From: Holophagaceae bacterium
Lineage (GTDB): Bacteria; Acidobacteriota; Holophagae; Holophagales; Holophagaceae
Assembly (NCBI GenBank): GCA_016722505.1
Contig: JADKJH010000001.1
Location: 558,001-622,000, forward strand
Direction: 5' to 3'
DNA: 64,000 nucleotides
The notes under the pieces were generated by a model. It made no database searches. It worked only from the letters and a program-made list of their open reading frames with translations, and had not been told where the DNA came from. This document shows, piece by piece, positions 9,833 to 17,969 of this stretch. Both the position numbers and the translations under genes were made by a program. Position 1 is the first letter of the stretch; every line of letters begins with the position of its first letter.

Positions 9833-11231
9833 AGCCCAAGCATTCGCGCTGCCTGCGGAGGATCTGCTGCCCATCGAAGAGCGACGCGGCTATGGCCACG
9901 TGCTGCCGCTCATCGAAGGCAATAAGAGCTACACCCAAGTAACCGAAGAAGTCTTCAGCACCACCGAGAAAATGCCGCCGCTGAAATGGTGGCTGGCGCT
10001 TTCCGTCTCCTTTTCGCTGCTGCTGCTCGGGGCCTGGGCCGTCACACAGACCGTGACCCGGGGCATCGGAACTTGGGGTCTCAACCGCACAGTCGGCTGG
10101 GCTTTCGACATCACCAATTTCGTGTTCTGGGTGGGCATCGGCCACGCGGGAACCTTGATCTCGGCCATCCTGTTCCTGTTCCGCCAGCGGTGGCGCACCA
10201 GCATCAACCGCGCGGCCGAGGCCATGACGATCTTCGCGGTCATGTGCGCGGGCATGTTCCCCATTATCCACATGGGCAGGCCATGGCTGGCGTTCTGGGC
10301 CACGCCCTATCCCAACACCCGCGGCTCACTCTGGGTGAATTTCAAGAGCCCACTACTCTGGGATGTCGTCGCCATCAGCACCTACTTCATCATCTCGCTC
10401 ACCTTCTGGTACCTGGGCCTGGTGCCCGATCTCGCCACCATGCGGGACCGCGCCAAGTCCAAGCTGCGCAAGGCCATCTTCAGCATTTTCTCCCTGGGCT
10501 GGAACGGCTCGAACCGCACCTGGAGCCGCTACGAGACGGTGTACATGCTGCTGGCGGGCCTCAGCACGCCGCTGGTGATCTCGGTGCACACCATCGTGTC
10601 CATGGACTTCGCCACCTCGGTGATCCCCGGTTGGCACGCGACGATTTTCCCGCCCTACTTCGTCGCGGGCGCCGTATTCAGCGGCTTCGCAATGGTGCTG
10701 ACCCTCATGATCATCGCCCGCAAAGTGATGGACCTGGAAGAGTACATCACCGTGCGCCACCTGGAGGCCATGACCAAGGTGATCATCGCCACGGGCATGA
10801 TCGTGGGCATGGCCTACGGCACGGAATTCTTCATGGCCTGGTATAGCGGCAACTCCTATGAGCGCTACCTCTTCATGAACCGCGCCCTGGGCCCTTTCAA
10901 GTGGGCCTACTGGACCATGGTGAGCTGCAACGTGCTCATCCCACAGCTCTTCTGGATTCGGAAAGTGCGCACGACCCCCTGGATGATTTTCATTCTGACC
11001 ATCTTCGTGAATATCGGCATGTGGTTCGAGCGCTTCGTCATCATCGTGACGAGCCTGCATCGCGACTACCTGCCTTCCTCGTGGGCCATGTACAGCCCTA
11101 CCTTCATCGAGGTGGCCATCTTCCTGGGCAGCTTCGGATTGTTCTTCACCTGCTTCCTCATCTTCACCCGGTTGCTGCCCATCATCGCGGCCAGCGAAGT
11201 GAAAGGAGTGCTGAAGCATGAGGAGCACTGA
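9822..11231 (+). CDS. actC: ACIII subunit ActC, NrfD-like membrane quinol-oxidising subunit
   Basis: Polytopic membrane protein of the NrfD/PsrC family, the probable quinol-binding subunit of ACIII and partner of ActB. It is 469 aa with about ten hydrophobic helices. The recognisable segment FWVGIGHAGTLISAILFLFR near residue 105 and the later IHMGRPW motif are family hallmarks. The ATG overlaps the end of actB by 11 nt and the TGA overlaps actD. No frame disturbance is seen here. Confidence 0.93.
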   Translation: MAPEAQAFALPAEDLLPIEERRGYGHVLPLIEGNKSYTQVTEEVFSTTEKMPPLKWWLALSVSFSLLLLGAWAVTQTVTRGIGTWGLNRTVGWAFDITNFVFWVGIGHAGTLISAILFLFRQRWRTSINRAAEAMTIFAVMCAGMFPIIHMGRPWLAFWATPYPNTRGSLWVNFKSPLLWDVVAISTYFIISLTFWYLGLVPDLATMRDRAKSKLRKAIFSIFSLGWNGSNRTWSRYETVYMLLAGLSTPLVISVHTIVSMDFATSVIPGWHATIFPPYFVAGAVFSGFAMVLTLMIIARKVMDLEEYITVRHLEAMTKVIIATGMIVGMAYGTEFFMAWYSGNSYERYLFMNRALGPFKWAYWTMVSCNVLIPQLFWIRKVRTTPWMIFILTIFVNIGMWFERFVIIVTSLHRDYLPSSWAMYSPTFIEVAIFLGSFGLFFTCFLIFTRLLPIIAASEVKGVLKHEEH

Positions 11232-12421
11232 TCTCATGGTCCCGACCCGCTTCCGCGCCAGTTTCGCGGAGCCTGGGCTTCTGCTGGAAGCCGTGAAGCG
11301 TTTGAAGCTCGACGGTTATCGCGTCCTTGACACCTACACTCCCTTTCCCGTGCATGGGATGGATGAAGCTATCGGCCTGAAGCCCTCGCGGCTGCCGCGG
11401 GCATGTTTGGCCTTTGCGATCCTGGGGCTGGCCATAGCCCTGGGGCTGCAGATCTGGACCTCGGCTTATGACTATCCATTGATCGTTGGAGGCAAGCCCC
11501 TGGTTTCCCTCCCCGCTTTCGTGCCCGTGGCTTTTGAACTCACGGTACTGGTGGCTGGACTTGGCGTGGTGGCCAGTCTCTTCGTGGTTTCAGGAATGCG
11601 GCCGAAGTTCAAAGTGCCAGACCTTCACCCGGGCGTGAATGATGACCGCTTTGTGGTCGCGGCTGAGATCCGCGCTGGGGCCAGCTTTGCGGTGGTCCAA
11701 GCCATGATGGCCGACCTCGGCGCCGTGGAAACGGATCTCCTGGTAGACGACCAAATGCAAAAGGATTCCTCGCTTTTGGACCGTGAAGCGACACCTCTTG
11801 CGTTGATCCTGGCCTTCATTCCTGCCGTCCTGGTGCTTGCGGCCTTGCCTCTGCTCAACCGCGATTACCTGCGGCGAAACGCAGCCTGGGATGGCGGAAT
11901 GATGGTGCCCGTCGCTTATCAATCCTTCGACCCGGCGCCATTCCTTCCCAACGGCCAAGTGTTGCAATCACCTCCCAACGGCACCGTGCCGCGTAGTGGG
12001 CTGGTCCCATTGAGCTACGGTCCTGGCAAGGCGGAAGCCGAACGCGCAGGCCGGGAGCTGGTAAATCCATTCTTGCCAACCCAGGAAAATTTCAGCCGGG
12101 GAAAGCTTGTCTATGAGCGCAGTTGCGCCGCCTGCCACGGCCGGGACGGCGACAATAACAGCAGCGTGATCGTGGCTAGGGGCCTGCTGGCCCCGGCGAT
12201 CCTGGTGTCGCCGGTGGTCAAGGCCATGCCCGACGGGCATCTCTTCCATGTCGCCACATTCGGTGGTCCACAGAAGATGAAGGGCCTGGGCGACATCATC
12301 AGCCGGGAAGATCGCTGGAAAGTGGTGCTCTACATCCGTGAGCTGCAAAAAGCCACCACTCCCGAAGTCCGCGGCCGCAGCTCCTTCTGCGCCCGCCCCG
12401 AACACCGGAGTGAAGCCATGA
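11218..12421 (+). CDS. ActD-ActE fusion: DUF3341 membrane subunit joined to monohaem cytochrome c (frameshift near 3' end)
   Basis: Residues 1 to about 175 are ActD (DUF3341): an N-terminal cytoplasmic domain, two membrane helices and a GxVETDL tail. The frame continues without a stop into an ActE-like part: a membrane helix (LALILAFIPAVLVLAALPLL), the proline-rich ActE segment, and one haem site CAACH at 12124-12138 inside a cytochrome c domain. A possible separate ActE start is ATG 11755. Near 12347-12363 the frame appears shifted. Reading +1 from there gives an Ala/Pro-rich tail ending NTGVKP and a TGA at 12419-12421 that overlaps the actF ATG. I therefore end ActE there and not inside ActF. 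ActD may start at 11218 (overlapping the actC stop) or at ATG 11236, which also has a GAGGAG upstream. Confidence 0.78.
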
Positions 12422-13563
12422 ATCCCAACCAGGTGTTTACCGTCCCATCACGCGATCTCACCAAGCCGCAGTTCCCCACTCTGGCCGAAATCGGAGAGAA
12501 ATTCCGTTTAGCGGCCGTGACCCTTGCGGTTCTGGGTTTCTTGATGATCGTGGTCGGGCTCGCGACGAATCCCGTCCACGCTTGGGCCAATGTGCTGATC
12601 ACCGCTTTCAACCTGACGTGCGTTGGGCTCGGCGGCCTGTTCCTGCTGGCGATCCAATCCACCACCGGCGCCCGCTGGAGCGATCCCATCCTGAAGGCCC
12701 ACCGGGCCATGCCCGCCTTGCTGCCCATCGCAGGCCTGATGATGCTGTCGCTCTGGTTTGGAGCCGGATACATCTACCCGTGGGCCCGCCCGGAAGCCCA
12801 TGCGGATCACCTGCTCCATGGGCGCTTGGTCTGGCTGAACCGTCCCTTTTTCTTTGGCCGCGTCCTGATTTTCTTCGCGATCTGGATCCTGATGGGGCGG
12901 CGCATCGTGCAGCACGGAAAAGGCGCCGCAGTCTTCATCCTGGTTTTCGGGATCACGTTTGCCGTGGCGAATTTCGACTGGATCATGTCCGTGGAACCCG
13001 GTTGGTACAGCACCATTTTCGCGATCTACGGATTTTCGGGGATGTTCCTTCAGGGCATCGCCATCGTCACCATCAGCGCCATCGTCCTCCGTCGCGTGGG
13101 CCTGCTTCCGGAGATCTCCAAGGCGCAAAACCATGACCTGGGCAAGCTGCTCTTCGCGTTCAGTTGTTTCTGGGCCTATATCTGGCTCAGCCAATTCCTG
13201 TTGATCTGGTACGCGAATATCCCCGAGGAAACCGCGCCCATACGCTTGATGCTTGATGGCAAGTGGACGCCCTTCTTCTACCTGAACCTGGTCTTGAACT
13301 TCGGCCTGCCTTTCGTGCTGCTACTCCAGCGCAAAGCGAAGACCAGCGAGACCGTCCTGATGGTGGCGTGTTTCATCGTGCTCGCCGGCCACTGGCTGGA
13401 TCTCTACCTCATGGTGCTGCCGCCCGTACTGAAGGGCGCCGCACCCACCTTCGGCCTCTCCGAAGCGGGTGGCATCCTGATGCAGTTCGGCCTGGGCCAT
13501 ATGGCTTGCTGGCCAGTCTTCATGAAGGACGTGAATCCAGCTCAGGAAGTGCCGCAGAGATAG
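12418..13563 (+). CDS. actF: ACIII subunit ActF, second NrfD-like membrane protein
   Basis: Polytopic membrane subunit of ACIII, paralogous in fold to ActC, 381 aa with about ten helices. The ATG at 12418 is preceded by CCGGAG at a spacing of about 7 nt. As sequenced the frame is open upstream into ActE, which gives an apparent 781-aa protein. The SD, the ATGA overlap and the restored ActE terminus argue that ActF is a separate protein. ActF-typical segments include HADHLLHGRLVWLN, ANFDWIMSVEPGWYSTIF and the C-terminal GHWLDLYLMVLPP. It is the last gene of the nar-act cluster; no cytochrome oxidase genes follow. Confidence 0.92.
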   Translation: MNPNQVFTVPSRDLTKPQFPTLAEIGEKFRLAAVTLAVLGFLMIVVGLATNPVHAWANVLITAFNLTCVGLGGLFLLAIQSTTGARWSDPILKAHRAMPALLPIAGLMMLSLWFGAGYIYPWARPEAHADHLLHGRLVWLNRPFFFGRVLIFFAIWILMGRRIVQHGKGAAVFILVFGITFAVANFDWIMSVEPGWYSTIFAIYGFSGMFLQGIAIVTISAIVLRRVGLLPEISKAQNHDLGKLLFAFSCFWAYIWLSQFLLIWYANIPEETAPIRLMLDGKWTPFFYLNLVLNFGLPFVLLLQRKAKTSETVLMVACFIVLAGHWLDLYLMVLPPVLKGAAPTFGLSEAGGILMQFGLGHMACWPVFMKDVNPAQEVPQR

Positions 13564-13923
13564 GGTCGGATAGGCCGGAGTGGTTTGGCAACGCGAAGGA
13601 AGGACCTGTGGGAATGGCGAGACCTTCCATGGCGCCAACCTTCTGGAGGGCGCAAAAATCCAGCCCTTGCTCAGGGGCGGGGGCTTGGACTTGCTGAATG
13701 TTGACATCTCCGCCGTAGTGGGTGGCCACGCGGATATTGAGCGTCTGGCTGCTTTGCGCCTTTACAATCGCGCCATGACTGAACTGATCTTCCGCGTCCT
13801 CTGGCGAAAAACGGGAGCCGTGTAGTCTCAAAGACATCGCATCAGAATCTCAGCAATATCGGCTCATCGGGAGTAGCATTCGGTATCAACTTTCAGGGAC
13901 GTGCTTGAAATAAGGGGCTAGCC
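13564..13923. other. Intergenic region after actF
   Basis: About 360 bases without a convincing gene. Short open frames exist on both strands (for example an 81-codon frame at 13580-13825), but none has a recognised motif or a strong start. The last 30 bases hold the CBS gene leader with AAGGGG. I see no clear terminator. Confidence 0.5.
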
Positions 13924-14379
13924 ATGAAACGTGTTGAGCAACTCCTCCATGAAAAGGGATCGGATTTCTGGTCAGTGACCCCTGAAACGACGGTATTCAT
14001 GGCCCTCGAACTAATGGCAGAGAAGAATATCGGCGCCGTGCTGGTTATGGAGGGAGAACAATTGGCCGGGATCTTCTCGGAACGGGATTACGCCCGCAAA
14101 GTGGTGCTGGTAGGCAAATCCTCCAAGGACATTCCAGTGCAGCATGTCATGACTTCAAAGGTCGTTTGTGTCAGACCAGAACACAGTACCGAAGCATGCA
14201 TGGCTCTCATGACCGACAAACACATTCGTCATCTGCCAGTGATCGAAGAGGATCGGGTTGTCGGGGTGATTTCAGTTGGTGACGTAGTGAAAGCCATGCT
14301 ATCCGAGAAGGATTTCATCATCTCCCAAATGGAGCACTACATCATGGGACAGACGTTGCGTTTTCAGGGATGTGATTGA
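13924..14379 (+). CDS. Tandem CBS-domain protein
   Basis: Protein of 151 aa made almost entirely of two CBS domains. The first runs about residues 10-65 (ALELMAEKNIGAVLVMEG, then LAGIFSERDYARKV) and the second about residues 75-135 (VMTSKVVCVRPEHSTEACMA, then HLPVIEEDRVVGVISVGDVV). Such stand-alone pairs bind adenine nucleotides and act as cytoplasmic energy or redox sensors; no effector domain is attached. AAGGGGC precedes the ATG. It is a single gene, not in an obvious operon with actF. Confidence 0.9.
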   Translation: MKRVEQLLHEKGSDFWSVTPETTVFMALELMAEKNIGAVLVMEGEQLAGIFSERDYARKVVLVGKSSKDIPVQHVMTSKVVCVRPEHSTEACMALMTDKHIRHLPVIEEDRVVGVISVGDVVKAMLSEKDFIISQMEHYIMGQTLRFQGCD

Positions 14380-14563
14380 AGGCTCATCTGCTCTTAGTTG
14401 GAGAACAATATGGTGGACGAGGCGGGGATAGAAGAGTTTCGCACCAAAGATCAAGCCAACCACGGCGACTAGGGTCCTACGCCAGAACCGGCGAGTGATA
14501 AGGCGAAGCGTGATCCCCTCGTGCTCGAACTTCGGAGAATAGTCGAGCTCGATCAGATACCGG

Positions 14564-14893
14564 TCAGCGGCGGTCGATGAGTGAGAGGATTAATTCAATC
14601 TCCTCCGGGTCGGTGCTCGGCCCGTACCCTGAGACGAGCACGCCCCGAACGCCACAGGCCGGGCAGCGCAGGCCCATCACGATCGACTGGTATTCGGGAT
14701 CACTGGCGCCCTCGAAGCGGAATACCTTCTCTATGTGTGCGCCTTGTGCTGTGTGTACTTCCCCACAGCCCGCACAGCGCAAAGCATTGGCACGCGGTGA
14801 AAAGTCAGCCGTGTACCCTGCCGCCGCGAGCTTCGTGATGGCGTCGCTAACCGTGCCTGGCGAATCATCAGGAAGGGCTGCGGTATCACTCAT
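14564..14893 (-). CDS. Small protein with two CxxC zinc-ribbon-like motifs, function unknown
   Basis: A 109-aa protein with AGGAG upstream of the ATG. An N-terminal helical part (VSDAITKLAAAGYTADFSP) is followed by two CxxC pairs, CAGCGEVH near residue 42 and CPACG near residue 79, which could together bind one zinc. FRFEGASDPEYQSIVMGL lies between them. I do not recognise a named family with certainty. It is single and monocistronic. Confidence 0.6.
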   Translation of the reverse strand: MSDTAALPDDSPGTVSDAITKLAAAGYTADFSPRANALRCAGCGEVHTAQGAHIEKVFRFEGASDPEYQSIVMGLRCPACGVRGVLVSGYGPSTDPEEIELILSLIDRR

Positions 14894-15170
14894 GGGAGAC
14901 TCCTGGCAAAAGTCGATTGAAGGTCAACATGTGCCTCCAAGGCAGGATGGTGCTGCCTCGCCGTGGCGTCAAGCGTGATATCCGATGGCTGTTAAGAAAT
15001 CGCATCATGCCCAAGTCATAGGGATGCTTTTTGCAGGACCATATTCAGTGACCATGATGTGACGAAACAAATGCTGCGCAGCCATGCTGAAGCATGAGAC
15101 CAAGAAGTGCCGATACGGAGCAACTGATGCATCCATGCATAACTTGCCGATATTGAGGACGGAGCAGGCC

Positions 15171-16568
15171 ATGACGACAAGCAGGAGAGAACATGACACC
15201 TTTGGCATGATCGAAGTGCCAGGCGATCGCTTGTGGGGTGCGCAGACACAACGCTCACTGGAACACTTTCGTATTTCATGCGAGCGTATGCCGCAAGAAC
15301 TAGTCATTGCGCTCGCCACTACCAAGCGGGCATGCGCAATTGTGAATCGTGACCTTGGCCGCCTTGAGGACAAGAAGGCGGACGCAATCGCTCAGGCAGC
15401 CGAAGAAGTCATCGCCGGTTTTCTCGATCAGGAGTTTCCGCTGTCGGTGTGGCAAACCGGTTCCGGCACCCAGACCAACATGAACATGAACGAGGTGCTC
15501 GCCAATCGCGCGTCCGAATTACTTGGGGGTGGTCGCGGAGAAGCGCGCATCGTGCATCCCAACGATGACGTCAACCTCGGCCAATCCTCCAACGATATTT
15601 TCCCGACCTCGATGCATGTCGCGGCAAGCCTTGCGGTCGCCAATGATTTGCTGCCGGCATTGCGCGACTTGCGCTCCACACTGAATGAAAAGTCGCTCGC
15701 GTTTTCCGGCATCGTCAAGATTGGGCGCACCCATTTGCAAGACGCGACACCGCTGACGCTGGGCCAGGAGTTCTCTGGTTACGTAGCGCAACTCGATCAT
15801 GCGGAATGGATTATTACGACCATGCTGCACCCGCTCTATGAATTGGCGGTCGGCGGCACTGCAGTCGGCACCGGTTTGAATACGCACCCGGAATTCGGCA
15901 ACCGAGTCGCGGCAGAACTGGCGCAAGGCAACGGCCTACCTTTCAAGAGCGCTGCTAACAAATTTGCCGCTTTGGCATCGCATGATGCAATGGTGGCGGC
16001 GCACGGTGCGCTCAAAACGCTGGCGGCAGCACTGATGAAAATAGCGAATGATGTGCGCTGGCTCGCGTCTGGGCCGCGCTCAGGCCTCGGTGAAATCCGC
16101 ATCCCAGAAAATGAGCCGGGCAGCTCCATCATGCCCGGCAAGGTCAACCCGACCCAGTGCGAGGCGCTCACTATGCTGTGCTGCCAGGTGTTCGGCAACG
16201 ATGTGGCACTCAATATCGGTGGTGCATCTGGGAATTTCGAGCTGAATGTGTTCAAGCCCCTCATTGCCCATAATTTCTTGCAAAGCGTGCGCTTGTTAGC
16301 AGATGGCATGAGCAGCTTCGATGAGCATTGTGCACGTGGCATTGAAGCCAATCTCGATCGCATCGCCAACCTTATGGAACGCTCGCTTATGTTGGTGACC
16401 GCATTGACGCCCCACATCGGTTATGACAAAGCGGCGAAGATCGCAAAGCAGGCACACAAAGATGGCAGCACACTTAAGCAATCTGCTCTGGCGTTGGGAT
16501 ATGTCAGCGAAGAGGAATTCGACCTATGGGTGCGACCGGCAGATATGACGCATCCGGAAACCGCGTAG
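15171..16568 (+). CDS. fumC: Class II fumarate hydratase FumC
   Basis: TCA-cycle enzyme interconverting fumarate and malate, cytosolic homotetramer. From ATG 15171 (GGAG upstream) it is 465 aa, almost exactly the usual 460-467. The superfamily signature GSSIMPGKVNPTQCEAL contains the mobile catalytic-loop serine. TGSGTQTNMNMNEVLANRA and GRTHLQDATP are further active-site segments. The reading frame stays open upstream but the earlier starts add residues absent from the family. It lies alone between unrelated genes. Its codon use and base composition look lower in GC than the act genes and resemble proteobacterial fumC, so horizontal acquisition is possible. Confidence 0.95.
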   Translation: MTTSRREHDTFGMIEVPGDRLWGAQTQRSLEHFRISCERMPQELVIALATTKRACAIVNRDLGRLEDKKADAIAQAAEEVIAGFLDQEFPLSVWQTGSGTQTNMNMNEVLANRASELLGGGRGEARIVHPNDDVNLGQSSNDIFPTSMHVAASLAVANDLLPALRDLRSTLNEKSLAFSGIVKIGRTHLQDATPLTLGQEFSGYVAQLDHAEWIITTMLHPLYELAVGGTAVGTGLNTHPEFGNRVAAELAQGNGLPFKSAANKFAALASHDAMVAAHGALKTLAAALMKIANDVRWLASGPRSGLGEIRIPENEPGSSIMPGKVNPTQCEALTMLCCQVFGNDVALNIGGASGNFELNVFKPLIAHNFLQSVRLLADGMSSFDEHCARGIEANLDRIANLMERSLMLVTALTPHIGYDKAAKIAKQAHKDGSTLKQSALALGYVSEEEFDLWVRPADMTHPETA

Positions 16569-16757
16569 CTTCTCGATAGTTACACCCCAAAAACAGTGAC
16601 CCATCCAACTACAGTCCGCCCCGTTCGAAGGTGGGACCGTTCCAAGGTATGGAGCAGGCGTGAGTGATATACAAAATCATTCAGAGATCACCACGTTTGA
16701 GCCCGGATGGCATCACTCTTCATGCGGGGATCCAGATGGAGGCGAGAATAGCGCCAA

Positions 16758-17207
16758 TTATGCGGGCACCCCAGGAAGGTCGGGAAGGAGGCCCACACCC
16801 AGGCGGTTCCAGGCATTGATGAGGGCAATTGCATAGGTCAGGTCCACCAATTCCTGCTCAGAGAAATGCTGCCGAGTGGCATCGTAGAGGGCGTCACTTA
16901 CCGCATGGCGGCCTAGCTCGGTCAGGGCTTCTGTCCAGGCCAGGGCCGCCCGCTCCCGTGGCGTGAACAAAGGGGCCTCCCGCCAGCCTGCCAGGACGTT
17001 CAGACGCCGCTGGGACTCGCCGCCCTCTTGGGCCTCCGTGGCATGCATGTCCATGCAATAGGCGCAGCCGTTCAGTTGGGAGGCCCGAAGCTCGACCAGG
17101 TTCAGCAGGCTGAGTTCCAAGCCGCAAGCTCGGGTATAGCGGTAGACCTGCAGCAGGCCCTGGTAAGCGCCTGGGGCAAATTCGGAATGGGGTTTCGGGG
17201 TGCGCAC
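16758..17207 (-). CDS. AhpD-like/carboxymuconolactone decarboxylase-family protein
   Basis: CMD/AhpD-fold protein of 149 aa, a peroxidase-like thiol-disulphide fold. The active-site motif is NGCAYCMDMHATEA, containing the CxxC plus His pattern of AhpD-like alkylhydroperoxidases. The chosen start is GTG at 17207, giving MRTPKPHSEFAPGAYQG; AGGAG sits 5 nt upstream, whereas longer frames have no such site. The conserved C-terminus YAIALINAWNRLGVG is typical of the MxNWxNR subgroup. The substrate cannot be told from sequence. It is monocistronic. Confidence 0.88.
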   Translation of the reverse strand: MRTPKPHSEFAPGAYQGLLQVYRYTRACGLELSLLNLVELRASQLNGCAYCMDMHATEAQEGGESQRRLNVLAGWREAPLFTPRERAALAWTEALTELGRHAVSDALYDATRQHFSEQELVDLTYAIALINAWNRLGVGLLPDLPGVPA

Positions 17208-17437
17208 AGGGACTCCTGGGCCTGAAGGCCATCTCCAGCATCCCACCTCGGGGCATAGGGAAAGAAGAAGAGAGCCTCGCTCTAGTTCCACTCACGCGCA
17301 AACAGATTCATGTGCAGCTTAGGTTCTAGCTCTGCTTGCTGGTTAATCGTGTCGTGCACTCGCCTGCACTCTTCAAAGGACGCATCCCGAAAACCGGCAC
17401 TACCTGAAGAGCAATTTTTACGACGGAATGGCCATCC

Positions 17438-17905
17438 TCAGCCTAGGGCGGCGCTGATCCAATGCCCGATGGCCGAGCTTACGAGTACGACCGAGGTGGC
17501 AACCAGTAAATGTTTGACAACTTCGAGCAAAGCTCCCACTTTCCGCTCGCGTGCAACCAGGAAGGTGAGTGCGGCAAGGAGTAACATTCCCCAGGCGATA
17601 ATCCCCCCAACGGCAACTGAAACCGGCAACAATCCGACCAGCAGGATGAAACTGAGGCAGACCAGCAGTCGCGTGGCAAAGTTCGTCACCGTGCTGGCGA
17701 AGGCCTCCTTCTGGTCGAGATGTTCGGATTCCTGGAATATATGAATGCTCAGTGAGTCCGTAAGGTTATCGGCAAGAGCGGCGATGAGAAGGGCGCTTGC
17801 AACCACCGGCTTCGTCGCTCCCGCCGCGCCGAGGCCGCTGACCAGGGCCATGCTGGTAGCGATTGCGGCAGTTCCCCCATAACTGATTCTGCTTGTCTTG
17901 AACAT
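17438..17905 (-). CDS. Small multi-pass membrane protein, VIT1/CCC1-like
   Basis: A 155-aa hydrophobic protein with about five membrane segments and AGGGG upstream of the ATG. The first helix pair, the ADNLTDSLSIHIFQESE segment and a polar linker followed by ATRLLVCLSFILLVGLLP resemble part of the VIT1/CCC1 iron/manganese transporter fold. It is shorter than the usual 230 aa and lacks the cytosolic metal-binding helix, so a distinct subfamily is likely. The family assignment is tentative. Confidence 0.5.
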   Translation of the reverse strand: MFKTSRISYGGTAAIATSMALVSGLGAAGATKPVVASALLIAALADNLTDSLSIHIFQESEHLDQKEAFASTVTNFATRLLVCLSFILLVGLLPVSVAVGGIIAWGMLLLAALTFLVARERKVGALLEVVKHLLVATSVVLVSSAIGHWISAALG

Positions 17906-17969
17906 TCGCGTGCCCCTTCAAAACCTTACAGCCGCTTCTGGCATCCCGTTTTGCAGCAGTTGTAGCACG

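Noticed and set aside
11218..13563. A single 781-aa ActD-ActE-ActF triple-fusion protein
   Set aside because: ActF has its own ribosome-binding site and ATG, and a one-base shift gives ActE a natural tail and a stop overlapping that ATG. Only ActD-ActE looks plausibly fused.
14380..14563. Minus-strand peptide with a membrane segment (LVAVVGLIFGAKLFY)
   Set aside because: No start codon or ribosome-binding site and it runs into the antisense of the CBS gene; at most a decayed remnant.
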